Positions 11,986 to 24,239 of a DNA stretch of 64,000 nucleotides are shown piece after piece. The notes beneath the pieces are model-generated. The model was not told where the DNA came from. It did no database searches and saw nothing but the letters and a program-made list of their open reading frames with translations. Position numbers and translations under genes: made by a program. Location of the stretch: NCBI RefSeq assembly GCF_019578655.1, contig NC_063261.1, positions 17,288,216-17,352,215 on the forward strand, read 5' to 3'. The stretch is from Ricinus communis. Its lineage: Eukaryota; Streptophyta; Magnoliopsida; Malpighiales; Euphorbiaceae. The stretch's first letter is position 1; each line of letters begins with the position of its first letter.

Positions 11986-13905
11986 ATGGAGTCTTTGAGA
12001 AAGCTTCATGCCATTTGCATCCCTCTTCCAGCTCAAGGCCACATAAACCCTATGCTAAAACTTGCAAAACTACTTCATTTCAGAGGTTTCTACATAACCT
12101 TTGTCCACACAGAATTCAACTACAAATGCATTCTCAATTCCAGAGGTCCTGATGCACTTAAGGGTTGTCATGATTTCCGTTTTGAAACAATCTCCGATGG
12201 CTTGCCGGAGGATAACCCACGAGGCATCGATGATTTAGCACGCTTGTGTGTAACCTTGCCGGAGACCGGCCGGAGTTCTTTCCGTGACCTTATAGTTAAA
12301 CTTAATGGTTCTTCAGATGTTCCTGACGTTTCTTGTATTGTTTCTGATGGTGTTATGAGCTTCACTTTACATGTTGCTGTTGAATTTGGGATTCCTGAAA
12401 TGATTCTTTTTACTCCTAGTGCTTGTGGCATTTTGGGTTATCTTCATTATGAAGAGCTCAAGAGAAGAGGCTATTTTCCACTTAAAGGTAATTGAAGCTG
12501 TATCTCTAAAATTTTCTTCTTCTTTTCTTTCATTAAAAAGCATTATAATAAAGAATAATAATTTAAGATTTTTTTATTATGTTTAGACCCATCACCCCAA
12601 TCATTTGAACAAGGAAAATCTGTTACTTCTTAATTAGTAGACTATCAACAAAATTTAGTTAGAAGTACTGCTGGAATAATCATCTAGAGAATTTTAATTT
12701 TGGATATGTTGATAGAGGTTACCAAAAACTATATCTAAAGTTGATTTAGAGCGTGCCGGATGGTAAATTACTATCTTAAGAATTTTAATAAAAATGCATC
12801 CTCAAAGCTCGAACTCGAAACTTAAACTAAAATTTCTATAAAAATTTAATCATAGTTACTCGACTTTTTATTATATGGAGGAATGTTTTTGCAGAAATAC
12901 AGTTCGCAATCTCCATGTCAAATATATAGAAAATAATTAGAGATTTACATGTTAACATTTGTTATTTTGATGTGAAATACAGATGAAAATTGCTTGACTA
13001 ATGGATATCTTGATACTAGAATTGATTGGATACCTGCAATGAAAGGAGTTCGATTAAAAGATCTACCAACCTTCATTCGCTCAACAGATCCTAATGACTT
13101 ATTCTTCAACTACAACTCGCAATCAATGAGCAATTCAATGAAAGCTAAAGGGCTTATCCTTAACACATTTGATGAACTTGAACAAGAGGTTTTAGATGCC
13201 ATTAAAACAAAATTCCCAGTGCTTTATACAATTGGTCCATTGTCAATGCTGCATCAGCATCTTTCTCTGGCAAATTTGGAGTCTATAGAATCAAACTTAT
13301 GGCAGGAAGATATTGAATGCTTAAACTGGTTAGACAAAAGAGAGCCAAATTCTGTTGTGTATGTGAATTATGGAAGCTTAATAACAATGACTAAAGAGCA
13401 ACTAGAGGAGATTGCTTGGGGACTTGCTAATAGCAAATATTCATTTTTGTGGGTAATTAGGCCTAACATTCTTGATGATGGAGAAAAGATTATATCAAAT
13501 GAATTCATGAATCAGATAAAGGGTAGAGCTCTGCTAGTGAGTTGGTGCCCTCAAGAGAAAGTTCTTGCTCACAATTCAATTGGAGGGTTTCTGACACATT
13601 GTGGATGGAATTCAACAATTGAAAGTATAAGTAATGGAGTGCCACTAATTTGTTGGCCTTTTTTTGCTGACCAGCAGACAAATTGTCTATATTGTTGTAG
13701 CAAGTGGGGAATAGGGATGGAAATTGATAGCGATGTTAAGAGAGGAGAAATTGAACGCATTGTCAAGGAATTGATGGAAGGAAATAAAGGGAAGGAAATG
13801 AAGGTCAAGGCAATGGAATGGAAAAGGAAAGCAGAAGTTGCTATAATGCCTGGTGGGTCTTCTTACACTAACTTTGAAAGGTTGGTCAATGACCTTGTGA
13901 CATGA
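11986..13905 (+). CDS. UDP-glycosyltransferase, UGT85 family (cluster member 1)
   Basis: Exons 11986-12487 and 12983-13905 join in phase 1 (AAAG/GT...AG/ATGAAAAT) to 474 residues, normal for family 1 plant UGTs. The N-domain has AQGHINPM with the catalytic His at 19 and CIVSDG with the activating Asp at 121. The C-terminal PSPG box (about 355-398) starts WCPQ, contains HCGWNS and ends WPFFADQ, as expected for UDP-glucose use. The single intron after PLKG is the position shared by all UGT85 genes here. It should glucosylate a hydroxyl on a small lipophilic acceptor in the cytosol. UGT85 members are commonly labelled 7-deoxyloganetin or cyanohydrin glucosyltransferases, but the acceptor cannot be read from sequence. 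This is the most diverged intact member of the cluster. Confidence 0.93.
12488..12982 (+). other. Intron of UGT85-1 (495 bases)
   Basis: GT-AG intron, much longer than the ~100-base introns of the other three intact UGT85 genes. It is AT-rich and no other feature was seen. Confidence 0.85.
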
Positions 13906-14400
13906 ATTTTCCATGATATATGTCTAATTAACTTTGCGAAATAATTAATGAGAGATGTAAAGAAAATGAACTTTATGCTATTACCATCCAGAAAAAAATG
14001 AAATAAGAGGTTGACTGGCCAGGATGTTAGCATTGAATCTCTAATATCTATTTTTCTTTGTAGTTTTTTGTTTTTGTGGTACAATAAAGAGAGAAAAACA
14101 GAGACTAAGGCCTAATGGTAGGAGGAAAAGCCAAATGAATCCTCAGTTATTGAGCAATAATAGCTTATATCTATTGCAAATCCAAATCAGTGGTCCCGAA
14201 TCAAGCCGCCTGCCTTTGCAAAATTTCAGCTATTCAGCCCCTGATATCCTCAAAAAGGTAGCTCCAATCAATATTGCAAACGATGTCCAGCAGACCCAAC
14301 TGGTGTAAAGAGAAAATCAAAATTTTAACCTAGTGAAATCCCGAAGAAAAAAATAAAAGAATATATATATATATATATAGTGTAAGCAAAACTAATAGAA
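13906..14400. other. 3' flank of UGT85-1 with an exon-like minus-strand segment
   Basis: At 14299-14230 on the minus strand, a good acceptor (pyrimidine-rich tract, then ACACCAG) is followed by a 22-codon open segment with a hydrophobic stretch (WTSFAILIGATFLR) and a TAG stop. It could be an orphan last exon. No partner exon or family was recognised, and a chance match is possible. Confidence 0.2.
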
Positions 14401-14401
14401 A

Positions 14402-14990
14402 CTAGTCATTTACCCGTGCGTTACAAAACCGTTATTATTATTTCGACTATAAAATTAAATTTATAAATACAATTTAATAAAAAATTTAATATTCAATATT
14501 AATTAATATATTTTTAAAATAATAGCAAACTAACTATTTTTAAATGTCTTTTTTAATTTTTCTAAAATTTTATTAGTGCTATAATATAAAATTATTCTAA
14601 AAATACCTATTAATTAATTATAGTATTATATGAATTAATACTATGAATATAATTGATATTATTATTTTTTAGATAGAGAATTTATTATTAATATAATATT
14701 AAAAATATTATTTTAGATATTATTTTCAAGAATTAGAATTATTATTTGATTAGAGAACTAATTTATCAGTTAATATAATATTAAAATATAATTAAAATTC
14801 TATTATTTAGAATTAGGATCAATATTTAATTAAAAATATAAACAGCTTGAATTCCATATATAAAAAATAAGTACACATGTCAAAATAAATAAGTACACAT
14901 ATCAAAATAAAAATTCTATGTATAAAAGATTAAGCACAAATATCAAAAATAATTTAGGTCTTAGAAAGTTATATATATAATTAATTTTAC
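14402..14990 (-). repeat. AT-rich dispersed repeat, Helitron-like end (copy a)
   Basis: Starts ACTAGTCATTTACCCGTGCG and continues as AT-rich sequence with the phrases CTTGAATTCCATAT, AAATAAGTACACATGTCAA and TTTAGGTCTTAGAAA. The same phrases recur near 28650-29000, 51360-51865 and 51868-52450. On the minus strand the end reads CGCACGGGTAAATGACTAGT, resembling plant Helitron 3' termini (GC-rich stretch then CTAG, followed by T at the target). The 5' end was not located, and the hairpin partner is degraded. Confidence 0.45.
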
Positions 14991-15500
14991 ATAATAAAAA
15001 AATATTTTAGTTTTGGTAAGCTGTTATAACCTATAAGGAAAAATAGATTTGTGGCTAACATAAATATACAATTTCTTTTTCAAGATACCACAACATAATT
15101 CAAACAACTTATTATTTTTTACAAAACTATAGATGTGAATTCAAGGCACCCTGAAAGCTACTTATCCGGTAACATAAGGAAACAAATTATGTGGCGCATA
15201 TTTTTCTCTCTCTAATATAATATACATCCAATAAAAACTTAATGTAAAATGTGAGGATTTGAATTCAAAACTTTCACTTCTTTTAGCTATATTTTGAGTG
15301 TAAACTGATATTAGAAGATATTTTAAAAAAAAACTAAAAAGATTAGATTAATTATAGAAACTTAAATAAGTAAAGAAAACTACTAAAAATAAAAAATTTA
15401 GAAATTTTTTCCATAATTAGATTATCTATTTCTGAAGATGCTTCTTATGACTTTTGATCGTTAATTTATTATTATTATTAATTCTTGTATTGTTCTGGCT

Positions 15501-16265
15501 AGAGATGTAAATGAGTCGACTCGATTCGAGATTTAAAAAATTCAAGTTCAAAAAATTTTGTAAAGTTCAAATTCAAGCTCGAACTCGAGCTAAATTAACG
15601 AACTTAAACTTATTGAGATCGAATTTAAGCCTAATTAAGTTTGTACAGTAAATCTATTTTTTTTTAAATCGATATATAAATTATTTAAATATTAAATTTA
15701 AATTAATTAGATAATTTTATAGTTATCAATATGCACCAAGTTATTGATATCTATATAAAGCTATATATTTCTTAAGAATGTATCATATATATATTTACAA
15801 CGAAAATAATTTATAAAATATAACATAAATATTTATATTTATTCTTTTTTATTTATATATTAATTTTTCTATATTATATTTATTTTATATTAATTTATTA
15901 ATTCTTAATTATATTTATTTATTAAATTAATTCTATGTAGTATTTTTAGAATTATTGATTATTCTTAAAATGGATAATGACGAATACAAAAATTACAAAA
16001 TTCTATCAACTTATATGAACTATATTAATGTTAAAATATCAAATTTTATTAACTATTATATATTATAACAGAAACAAATTAATAAATATTAATATATTCA
16101 ATGTAATGAATAAAAGCTTATTAGTATTTTATTTTAAATTTATTTTTTAATGAAACCTGAGTTCGATTAAGTTTGCAAGCCAGATCGAGTTGGATATAAT
16201 GGAGCTCGATCTTGGCTTATTAAGCTATTAGAGTTCGAGTTTGGCTCCATTAACATAGAGTTAAT
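15501..16265. repeat. Possible hAT-type non-autonomous element
   Basis: The left side begins TAGAGATGTAAATGAGTCGA and has CTCGAACTCGAGC, a style common at plant hAT termini. The right side has degenerate inverted counterparts (GAGTTCGAGTTTGGCTCC). A second copy lies at about 29525-30270 in the duplication, and a related fragment at about 53945-54125. No target-site duplication or clean terminal repeat was found. Confidence 0.3.
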
Positions 16266-17052
16266 TTTAAATATTTTTTTAGATGATTTCAAATAGCTCA
16301 TAGATTGTGCTAATTCAGTAGCTTTGTGAAATCAATATCCATTTACAAAGTGTGATAGAATTTTTAAATTTGCTGGCCGAGGGAGTTTTCTTTTTCTTTT
16401 TGAACAGAGGATTACCATTAGAGCTTGTCATCCTACATGATCAACGATCGCAGCTTTAACCTGGCCAACCTTAACAGTTATGGATTCTAATTGTGCCCTG
16501 ACTGTGCGTATGCTAAAATCACCTCAGCAGAGGCTAGTCCATTTTCGGTCCAAAAAATGTCTGATATGGACCATTTGCTAGAATTGGGTTTAGTTTTTAG
16601 TATTGGTAATCCTAGAAAATTTAATTTGTGGAAGTAAAAAAAATTAATATGAAATAAATATAAATATAAAAATAATAAAAGATTATACAAAATTTTATCA
16701 ATCCAAACAAAATAAGAAAAATAAATAGAAATCAAGAATTAAAAATAAAAAATTAATAAAATTAGAAATAAATCTATAAGAATTTAAAAATTATAAATAA
16801 TTATAAATATCAATAAGAATAATAAATGAATATAAAAATAAAATTTTAAAGTTCAGTGGGGCGGTAGGCCGCTGGCCCAAATGGAATCGAACCATTAGAG
16901 AAGCTTCTTTGAAGCTAGATGAGTCTCCAAAGTCCAAGGCCACATGTTAAGGTTGCTGTGTGTTTAGCAAGTGAACTGATGCCCAAGCAAATATTCAGGC
17001 AGCTCAGTAGACAATTGTTGTCTTGGCCTCTTGGGCAGTACCCTTCGGTTAA

Positions 17053-17060
17053 TATAGATA
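17053..17060 (+). promoter_or_regulatory. Candidate TATA box of UGT85-2 (TATAGATA)
   Basis: Lies 119 bases upstream of the ATG, at the place where the duplicate gene UGT85-4 has consensus TATAAATA. The A-to-G change weakens the match to the TATA consensus. Confidence 0.5.
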
Positions 17061-17171
17061 GGCATATGCTTGTCACCCTAGCATCAAGTGAGTGAGCAAT
17101 TTGGGTGGAAATTAAACCATACTCGTTTTGAAAGGCAACTCTAAGCAGCTTCCATCAAGAACCAGAGGGAA

Positions 17172-18733
17172 ATGGAAATGGCTTCCATGGCCAATAAGCC
17201 ACATGCAGTATGCATACCCTACCCAGCTCAAGGTCACATAAACCCAATGCTCAAACTAGCAAAACTACTCCATCAAAGAGGCTTTTACATTACATTCATC
17301 AACACTGAACACATGCAGAGAAGATTGCTCAAGTCTAGAGGCCCTGATGCTCTCAATGGATTGCCTGATTTTCAATTCGAAACCATACCGGATGGTCTCC
17401 CTCCATCTCCTGATTTAGACTCTACCCAAGATATTCTAGCTCTCACTCAATCTGTTACAAACAACTGTCCAGTTCCATTCCGCAATCTGCTTGGTAAACT
17501 TGAATCATCACCTAATGTTCCACCTATTACTTGTATTGTTTCTGATGGTATTATGTCTTTCACTCTTGATGCTGCTGAAGAAATTGGAGTTCCTGGTGTG
17601 CTTTTCTGGACTGCGAGTGCATGTGGCTTCTTAGCATATGCGTACAATAAACAACTTGTTGAAAGGGGCCTTATACCACTCAAAGGTAATGCTTTGTGTT
17701 CTTGAACTAATTTAAGCATGATTTGATTCAAACCCAGATTGGATTTCTGATGATTCTTTTACCTTTTTTAGTAATATAAGTTTTCTGATTCTGTACAGAT
17801 GAGAGCTATTTAACAAATGGTTATTTAGACACGACTGTTGATTGGATTCCCGGTATGAAAGGCATTCGTTTGAAGGACTTGCCGACTTTTCGAACAACAG
17901 ATCCAAATGATTTCTTTCTCAACTTTTCAATTCAAGAAGTATATGGAGCTTTAAGAGCTTCAGGGATTATTCTGAATACTTATGATGAGTTAGAACATGA
18001 AGTTTTGGTTGCTCTTTCATCTATGTTCCCTCCCATTTACACAATTGGTCCTCTTGACTTGGTTGTTGCAAAAAATGCTGAGAAAGATCAGAATACATCC
18101 ATCGGTTCTAATTTGTGGACTGACGATCTTGAATGTCTCAAATGGCTTGATTCCAAGGAACCCAATTCAGTTGTTTATGTAAATTTTGGTAGCATGACGA
18201 ACATGACACGACAACAACTTGTAGAACTTGCTTGGGGACTTGGTAATAGCAAACAAACTTTCCTTTGGATAATAAGGACTGATATTGTCAAGGGTGAGTC
18301 TACAATCTTGCCAGAGGAGTTCGTCGACGAGACAAAAGAAAGAGGCCTAAGGACAAGTTGGTGTCCCCAGGAAAGGGTCCTGAAGCACCCATCAATAGGA
18401 GGATTCTTAAGCCACATGGGATGGAATTCGACGATTGAAAGCTTGAGTAATGGAGTGCCAGTGATTTGTTGGCCATTTGGTGGTGAGCAGCAAACTAACT
18501 GCTGGTTTGCTTGCAATAAGTGGGGTATTGGTATGGAGATAGAGAATGAAGTGAAGAGAGATGAAGTGGAAAAACTTGTAAGAGAGTTAATAGAGGGGGA
18601 GAAAGGTAAAGAAATGAGAAAGAAGGCAATGGAATGGAAGAGAAAGGCAGAAGAGGCAACAGATCCTAACGGTAAATCATCTATGAATTTAGACAGATTG
18701 GTTAATGAGGTGCTACTGTCACAACACAAATGA
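17172..18733 (+). CDS. UDP-glycosyltransferase, UGT85 family (cluster member 2)
   Basis: Exons 17172-17685 and 17799-18733 join in phase 1 to 482 residues. The catalytic His is at 22 (AQGHINPM) and Asp at 125 (CIVSDG). The PSPG box is at about 359-402, with WCPQ, HMGWNS and a final EQ that should contact UDP-glucose. Three in-frame ATGs lie in the first six codons; the first is used here because it follows the leader conserved in the duplicate. The protein differs from UGT85-4 at five positions: A4T, T92A, G108A, V261G and T404I (this gene listed first). Expected cytosolic small-molecule O-glucosyltransferase; acceptor unknown. Tail-to-tail with UGT85-3. Confidence 0.94.
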
Positions 18734-19008
18734 TGACACTTTCAGTTGCTATGTCTTTGTGAAATTAATATTTTCTTAAGTGTTACTCGAATTTATGTTT
18801 CTATTTTAAATAATTGAATATGCATTAATATTAAAATATAAAAATTTATATATGTAAGTATATATTTTTTTTAGTATAAATTAACAATAATTACACTTTA
18901 TTTATAGTGGAAAGGAGAAATATATACAAAGACATCAATGCGTAATACATGAACAGGAGATATGACCCAACAAGAAACAAGAGAAGGGTCATATAGTAAT
19001 ATCCTTAC

Positions 19009-20225
19009 AAGTTGCAAGTCTTTCTTTTGCTTATTTGTATAATATGATTTAAATAGGTTCTTAAATTTTAAAGGAGAAGTTAAATAGGTCTTTTTTATAT
19101 ATTTTTTAGGAGAGTTAATTATTCTTTATATGTTAAGAGAATGAATTAATAAAATATTTTTTAAAATTAAATTTAACAAATAAATAATTAATTATTAAAA
19201 TAATATTAAAAGATTTATAAATATTGACTATTTTTATTTTTAAAATAGAGTGGCTCCACTCTCTCCTCCAGAGATAAATTGAACTAAGATATAAGAATTT
19301 GAGTGAAAATAGTCTAAAAATATTAGGACTCATTTAGTTCACGGATAAACTTTTAAAAATCTATTCACTAAGTTGTTCAATGTTCTGGATTCAAATTCTA
19401 AGGAGGACGATTTTCTCAAAAGCAGACAGGGTCTCGCTTTAATTGAATCTTTCTGTCCAGTGATGGATTTAAATTCAGTCTAAACTAGTTATGGCTCAGT
19501 AAAAATGCTATAGCAAAACAAGCCCAAATATTATGCTCACCAAAAATTACTACCACTGTGTGAGCTCCTTTCCCTTTTTTGCTGGGAAGGAAAGAAGAAC
19601 AAAAAAAAAAAAAAGAATCTTGTAATATGTACGAGTGAGACACCAATTTAGGGGAAAATGTTAAACTACATCGCATAGAAACAGAATCCCAAAATGATTT
19701 GACTAAATTACCAAAATGTTGTCATTACAGTGGCTGCCCACATCTTGGACCATTCACATATGCTCTTGAATAATATTATATTAATTTCACCACTAAGAGA
19801 ATATACTTCCGACAAGATGCATCTACTTGGTAAGTGCCGTGTGGCCATGTGACATATGGCGTTTCTCAAACGTACATAAATTTATTGCCTTTCGAGGCTG
19901 CTGTGCACATTGGATTGGATGGGATTGCACCCATGTGGTTAATTGTGACATATTATGAGTGTATGCAGATGGGTGTCTCTTGATAAAGTAATAAATATAT
20001 GCTCCAGTTGTGAAATTAACATTGATTCAGCTATTTGTAGTTTGATACCAATATAAGAATATAGAGTAATTCTTGATTACTAGAGTGTTCCTTGGAAGTG
20101 AGATATTGAATGATTGATTCGTGATGGATTGATCTTTACTTATGTTTTTTTTTTTGAGTGCTACTGCTTATTGCAACAACAATTTGTCTAGAGCCTGAGA
20201 CACTGTCTTCTCACAAATATAATTT
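19009..20225. other. Spacer between convergent UGT85-2 and UGT85-3
   Basis: AT-rich, with an A run near 19600 and no recognised coding segment. The right-hand end probably contains the UGT85-3 3' UTR. Confidence 0.4.
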
Positions 20226-21770
20226 CTAATTTTTTTGGCCCTTGATAAACTTCACTAACCTATCCAAATTGTTGTGAGAAGATCCACCAGGTTTTGCAGC
20301 CTCCTCTGCCTTGGTCTTCCACTCCATTGCCTTGCTTTTCATTTCTTTACCTTTCTTTCCATCCATTAACACTTCCACAAGTTTCTTCACTTCATCTCTC
20401 TTTACATTGTTATCAATCTCCATCCCAACGCCCCATTCGGTGCAAGCAAATCTGCAGTTAGTCTGTTGCTCAGCGAAAAATGGCCAGCAAACCATTGGAA
20501 CACCGCCACTCATACTGTCTAATGTCGAATTCCACCCCATGTGACTTAAGAACCCTCCTACGGCAGGATGCTTCAGGATTTGTTCTTGAGGACCCCAGCT
20601 TGCTAGCATGCCTCTATCCTTGGTTTCTGATACAAATTCAGCTGGCAACATTGCATTTTCGCCGATGACAAGATCAGGCCTTATAATCCATAAAAATGGT
20701 TTCTTGCTGCTGGCTAGACCCCAAGCAAATTCAATCATTTGCTGTGGAGTTATTACAGTAATGCTACCAAAATTTACGTACACAACAGAGTTTGGTTCTT
20801 TAGTATCAAGCCAATCGATACACTCTGGCTGTTCTTTCCAAAGATTAGAACCGATATTTCCCAAGTTCCTGTCTATTGGAATCTGATCAACAAGCAACTG
20901 AAGTGGACCAATAGAATAAATAGGAGGAAACATGGTGGAGAGAACATCCAAAACATCTTTCTCAAAGGCGTAGAATGTATTAAAAACGACGGCCGAAGCT
21001 CTTGAGGTTCGCTCTAATTCTCTCACCACAAAGTTGAGCATGATGTCGTTTCTGTCTGTAGTTCTAATGAAACTCGGTAGATCCCTAAAGCGAATATCTT
21101 TCATCCCTGGAATCCAATCTAAGGTCGTCTCCAAGTACCCATTTGTCAAATAGCTTGCATCTGCACGAATTACAACAGCAAATGCATCAAGTTAAGAAAT
21201 GCATACACAATACCAACATATATAAATTCTATATCAGATTTAGTCTAAGCATATACCTTTGAGAGGTGTTAAGCCCTTTTCTATAAGAGTATGGTACTGT
21301 GAATAGCCCAAAACACCACAAGAGCTCGGCGTCCAAAACAGTATTTCAGGAATTCCAAATTCTTCTGCTGCATCAAGAGTGAAGCTCATGCAAGCATCAG
21401 AGATGATACAAGTAACAGGAGGCAATGAGTCAGATGATTTGAGTTTCAAAAGCAGATTGCGAAACGGAGCTAAAGAGTTCTTGGAGGTGGAGTCACAGAG
21501 AGAAGGAATGTCTTGGGTGGCATTAGCATCTGATGGTGGAAGCCCATCAGATATTGCCTCAAAGCGAAAGTCCGGCAATCCATCAAGTGAACTGGGGCCT
21601 CTAGAATTGAGCAAGCGTCTATGGTTATACTCTGTGTTGACAAACGTTACATGGAAGTCGTTATAATGGAGAAGTTTTGCTAGTTTTACCATTGGGTTCA
21701 CATGACCTTGAGCTGGATATGGAAGACAGACAACATGAGGTTTATCATGATCTCTAACGATGGAACCCAT
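20226..21770 (-). CDS. UDP-glycosyltransferase, UGT85 family (cluster member 3)
   Basis: Exons 21770-21257 and 21160-20226 (minus strand) join in phase 1 to 482 residues. The catalytic His is at 23 (AQGHVNPM) and Asp at 125 (CIISDA). The PSPG box is at about 360-403 and keeps HMGWNS and the final EQ, but begins WGPQ, where the WCPQ of members 1 and 2 is changed at the second residue. This is the only intact minus-strand member and is clearly diverged from the others, so it predates the member 2/4 duplication. A TATATATA run at 21865-21872 lies about 95 bases upstream of the ATG and may be its core promoter. Predicted UDP-glucose-dependent O-glucosyltransferase; acceptor unknown. Confidence 0.93.
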
Positions 21771-22798
21771 TTCTGTCTCTTCTTCCCGGGTTTTATTCCT
21801 GGTCTAGTCTAAAGGTGGAATGCAGACCTTGCTTAATACAGAAACATTGGTTTCTTAGACACCATATATATAATACTTCAGTTCTGTCTTGTAGTATAGA
21901 TAACTTCAGATGTCTCTGTTTCTATTCGCCATAAAAAAAATAAAAAAAATAAAAATTATTTGCTATGCATAAAATATCTCAAACTCAGAATCTCTCGTCA
22001 TCAAGAGCAAACACTAAGTGCTACCTATTAAGTCATAATCTAAAAATATCTTAATATACGTGTATTTCACATAATTTAACTATTTGGGTACCCACTTAAT
22101 TAGTAGAATCCAAGCAATGGGCACAAGTATATTAAATAAATAATGGAGGAAAATATTTTCTGAATAAAAGATTGGATACGTTAGAGATTACTAGTGAGAA
22201 GGGTTTGTAAAGAGATGGTATAGTTGAGGCTAAGATGGCTGAATATTATAAATATGAAATATGATAACAAATCATTGAGAGTTATGAATTGAATATAGAG
22301 GCCGGCATCTCCTTGATTAAGCTCCGAAGGGCAGGCGGCCAGACCTTTTTGTCCCAATTATTATAATCAAGTAAGAAAAGAAAACTAAGTATTGGTTTCT
22401 GGTTACTGGTAAAGGGGGATGTTCATGACCATCTGCGTATAGTAGTTACTTGATGATATATATATATATATATATATATATAATGTTATTGATTTGTTGT
22501 TTCCAATGTATAGATGATATAAAAATTTAATTTCCCTTGGTTAGTCTTCCCATGGAAAGAAACAATTAAATCTTTTCTTTAAGAGTTAGGAAAGCAAATC
22601 GAAACTCGAGATTTTGTGTGAATTGAACATGCACATGTCCTTAAGTATTTTGGTCAAATTTGAAATTAAGAAAATAAAAATAAAGATAAAACACACAATA
22701 AATATTAAATATTAAAATATATATATAAAAAAAATATAATTTTAAGAGTCGTAAATTGTATTTATGAAGCAGTAGATTGCAATTTTATGGAAAGAACG
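21771..22798. other. 5' flank of UGT85-3 up to the copia-1 insertion
   Basis: Contains the putative UGT85-3 promoter and a (TA)n run at about 22456-22482. No coding segment was recognised. Confidence 0.4.
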
Positions 22799-23102
22799 TG
22801 TTAGATTTATTAGATTATGTAAAATAATCTTTGTTTATCTTTTCTATATTTAGCATCTATGTTTTGTAATATATATTCTACGGTAGTTACCTTATTTGTA
22901 GCCTAGATTATAGCCTTATGATTAGCTTGTACACTAGTATATTATGAACCAAAATCAATGAGAAACGGGCGGATGATTTCCTTTATGGTATCAAAGTATC
23001 AAATCTTAGTACTTCTGCTGTAAAATAATCTCTACCACTTTCAACCTATTTTCTATTTTCTCTCATCTTCTCTTATTTTCTCTCCTTTCTTTTTCAATAT
23101 CG

Positions 23103-24053
23103 ATGGCAAAAAATAAATTTCATCCTGCTCTTGTCGTCAAGAACTTCATTCATGTGACTCTCGAGATGGAAAAGGGCCATAACTCTTCATGGGTGGAGTT
23201 ATTCAAAATTCATTGCCGAGCATACCAAGTTATTGACCACATCTTCCCTCCTACACAACGGACCACTGAGACAGCCAAAGAGAAGGCGGTGGCACGTGAT
23301 GAAGAACTCTGGTCATTCTTGAATGCTATAGTCCTTCAATGGATTTATGACACAATCTTAAATGATTTCTTGCAAACTATCTTAGAACTGGATTCTACTG
23401 CTCAACAAGTATGGGAGCGATTGCAAAATATTTTTCAAGACAACAAGAATTCCCGAGTTGTCTATCTAGAAAATCAATTCACTCGTGTCCATCTGGACGA
23501 TTTTGCAAACATCTCTGCCTATTGTCAAGAACTCAAAATGCTTGCATCAACTATCAAATGTTGGTGCACCAGTATCGAATCAATGGTTAGTTCTTCAATT
23601 AAGTACGGATTTAAATGAAAATTATGATGGTGTTGGTACATTCATTCAACAAAGTAATCTTTTACCTCCATTCTATGAGGCTCGTTCGAGATTAATTCTT
23701 GAAAAAGCCCGTAAGGCCAAGCAAACCGCGGCCAATGCCAGTGCTACAGGTACAGCCCTCCTCAATGCCAACAGTTCAGTTACAACCCTCCTCAGTGCCA
23801 ACAGTTCAGGTACAACCCTCCTCAGTGCCAATAATTCTGTCAATGAATCCAAGGGTTCATATTTTGGCTTGGGTAATGCAACAAACCGCCATCATAATAA
23901 TCAGAAACGTGGTCAGCATCGCACTAACAATCGGGGCAAAAATAATGGTGGTAGAGGGCGTAGTCGTGGTGGCCACAATCATGCCAGTAGTGGCACCCAC
24001 ACGCAGCCATCACAACAGAGAATGTGGCAGCAGCAGCCACAACAGTGGGGATA
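23103..24053 (+). pseudogene. copia-1 gag (frameshifted)
   Basis: The first part reads 23103-23618; homology continues in another frame from about 23560 to a stop at 24053. The N-terminal part is the copia gag type (WVELFKIHCRAYQVIDHI, AQQVWERLQNIF). A Gly/Arg/His/Gln-rich basic tail follows. Three 30-base repeats at 23749-23838 encode a Leu/Asn/Ser-rich repeat. Confidence 0.8.
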
Positions 24054-24239
24054 ATACCCACTATAGGTTTGGGCACCGCAGCCTTGGGCAGCCCCTCTGT
24101 GTCCATACCTTACCTCGTCTTGGGCTAGGCCACCACCTGCTCATCAACCTGATATTCTTAATAATCGTCCACAGCAAGCTTATACAGCCTCTGTCCCACC
24201 TCCTTCCAATTATGCTCCAACTGAAATTGAATAAGCAAT

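Larger units (their letters stand above)
14690..19008 (+). repeat. Segmental duplication, copy 1 (contains UGT85-2)
   Basis: Collinear with 28660-33072 in the same orientation. Matching blocks run from the AT-rich repeat near 14.7 kb, through the CTCGAACTCGAGC-rich segment (15.5-16.3 kb) and the UGT85 promoter and gene, to CATATAGTAATATCCTT, after which the two copies diverge. The upstream flanks carry many substitutions and indels; the coding region is nearly identical. Boundaries are approximate. Confidence 0.85.

Noticed and set aside
12168..12431. Minus-strand open frame inside UGT85-1 (similar ones lie inside every UGT85 copy)
   Set aside because: Mirror-image reading of conserved UGT coding sequence; no independent motif.
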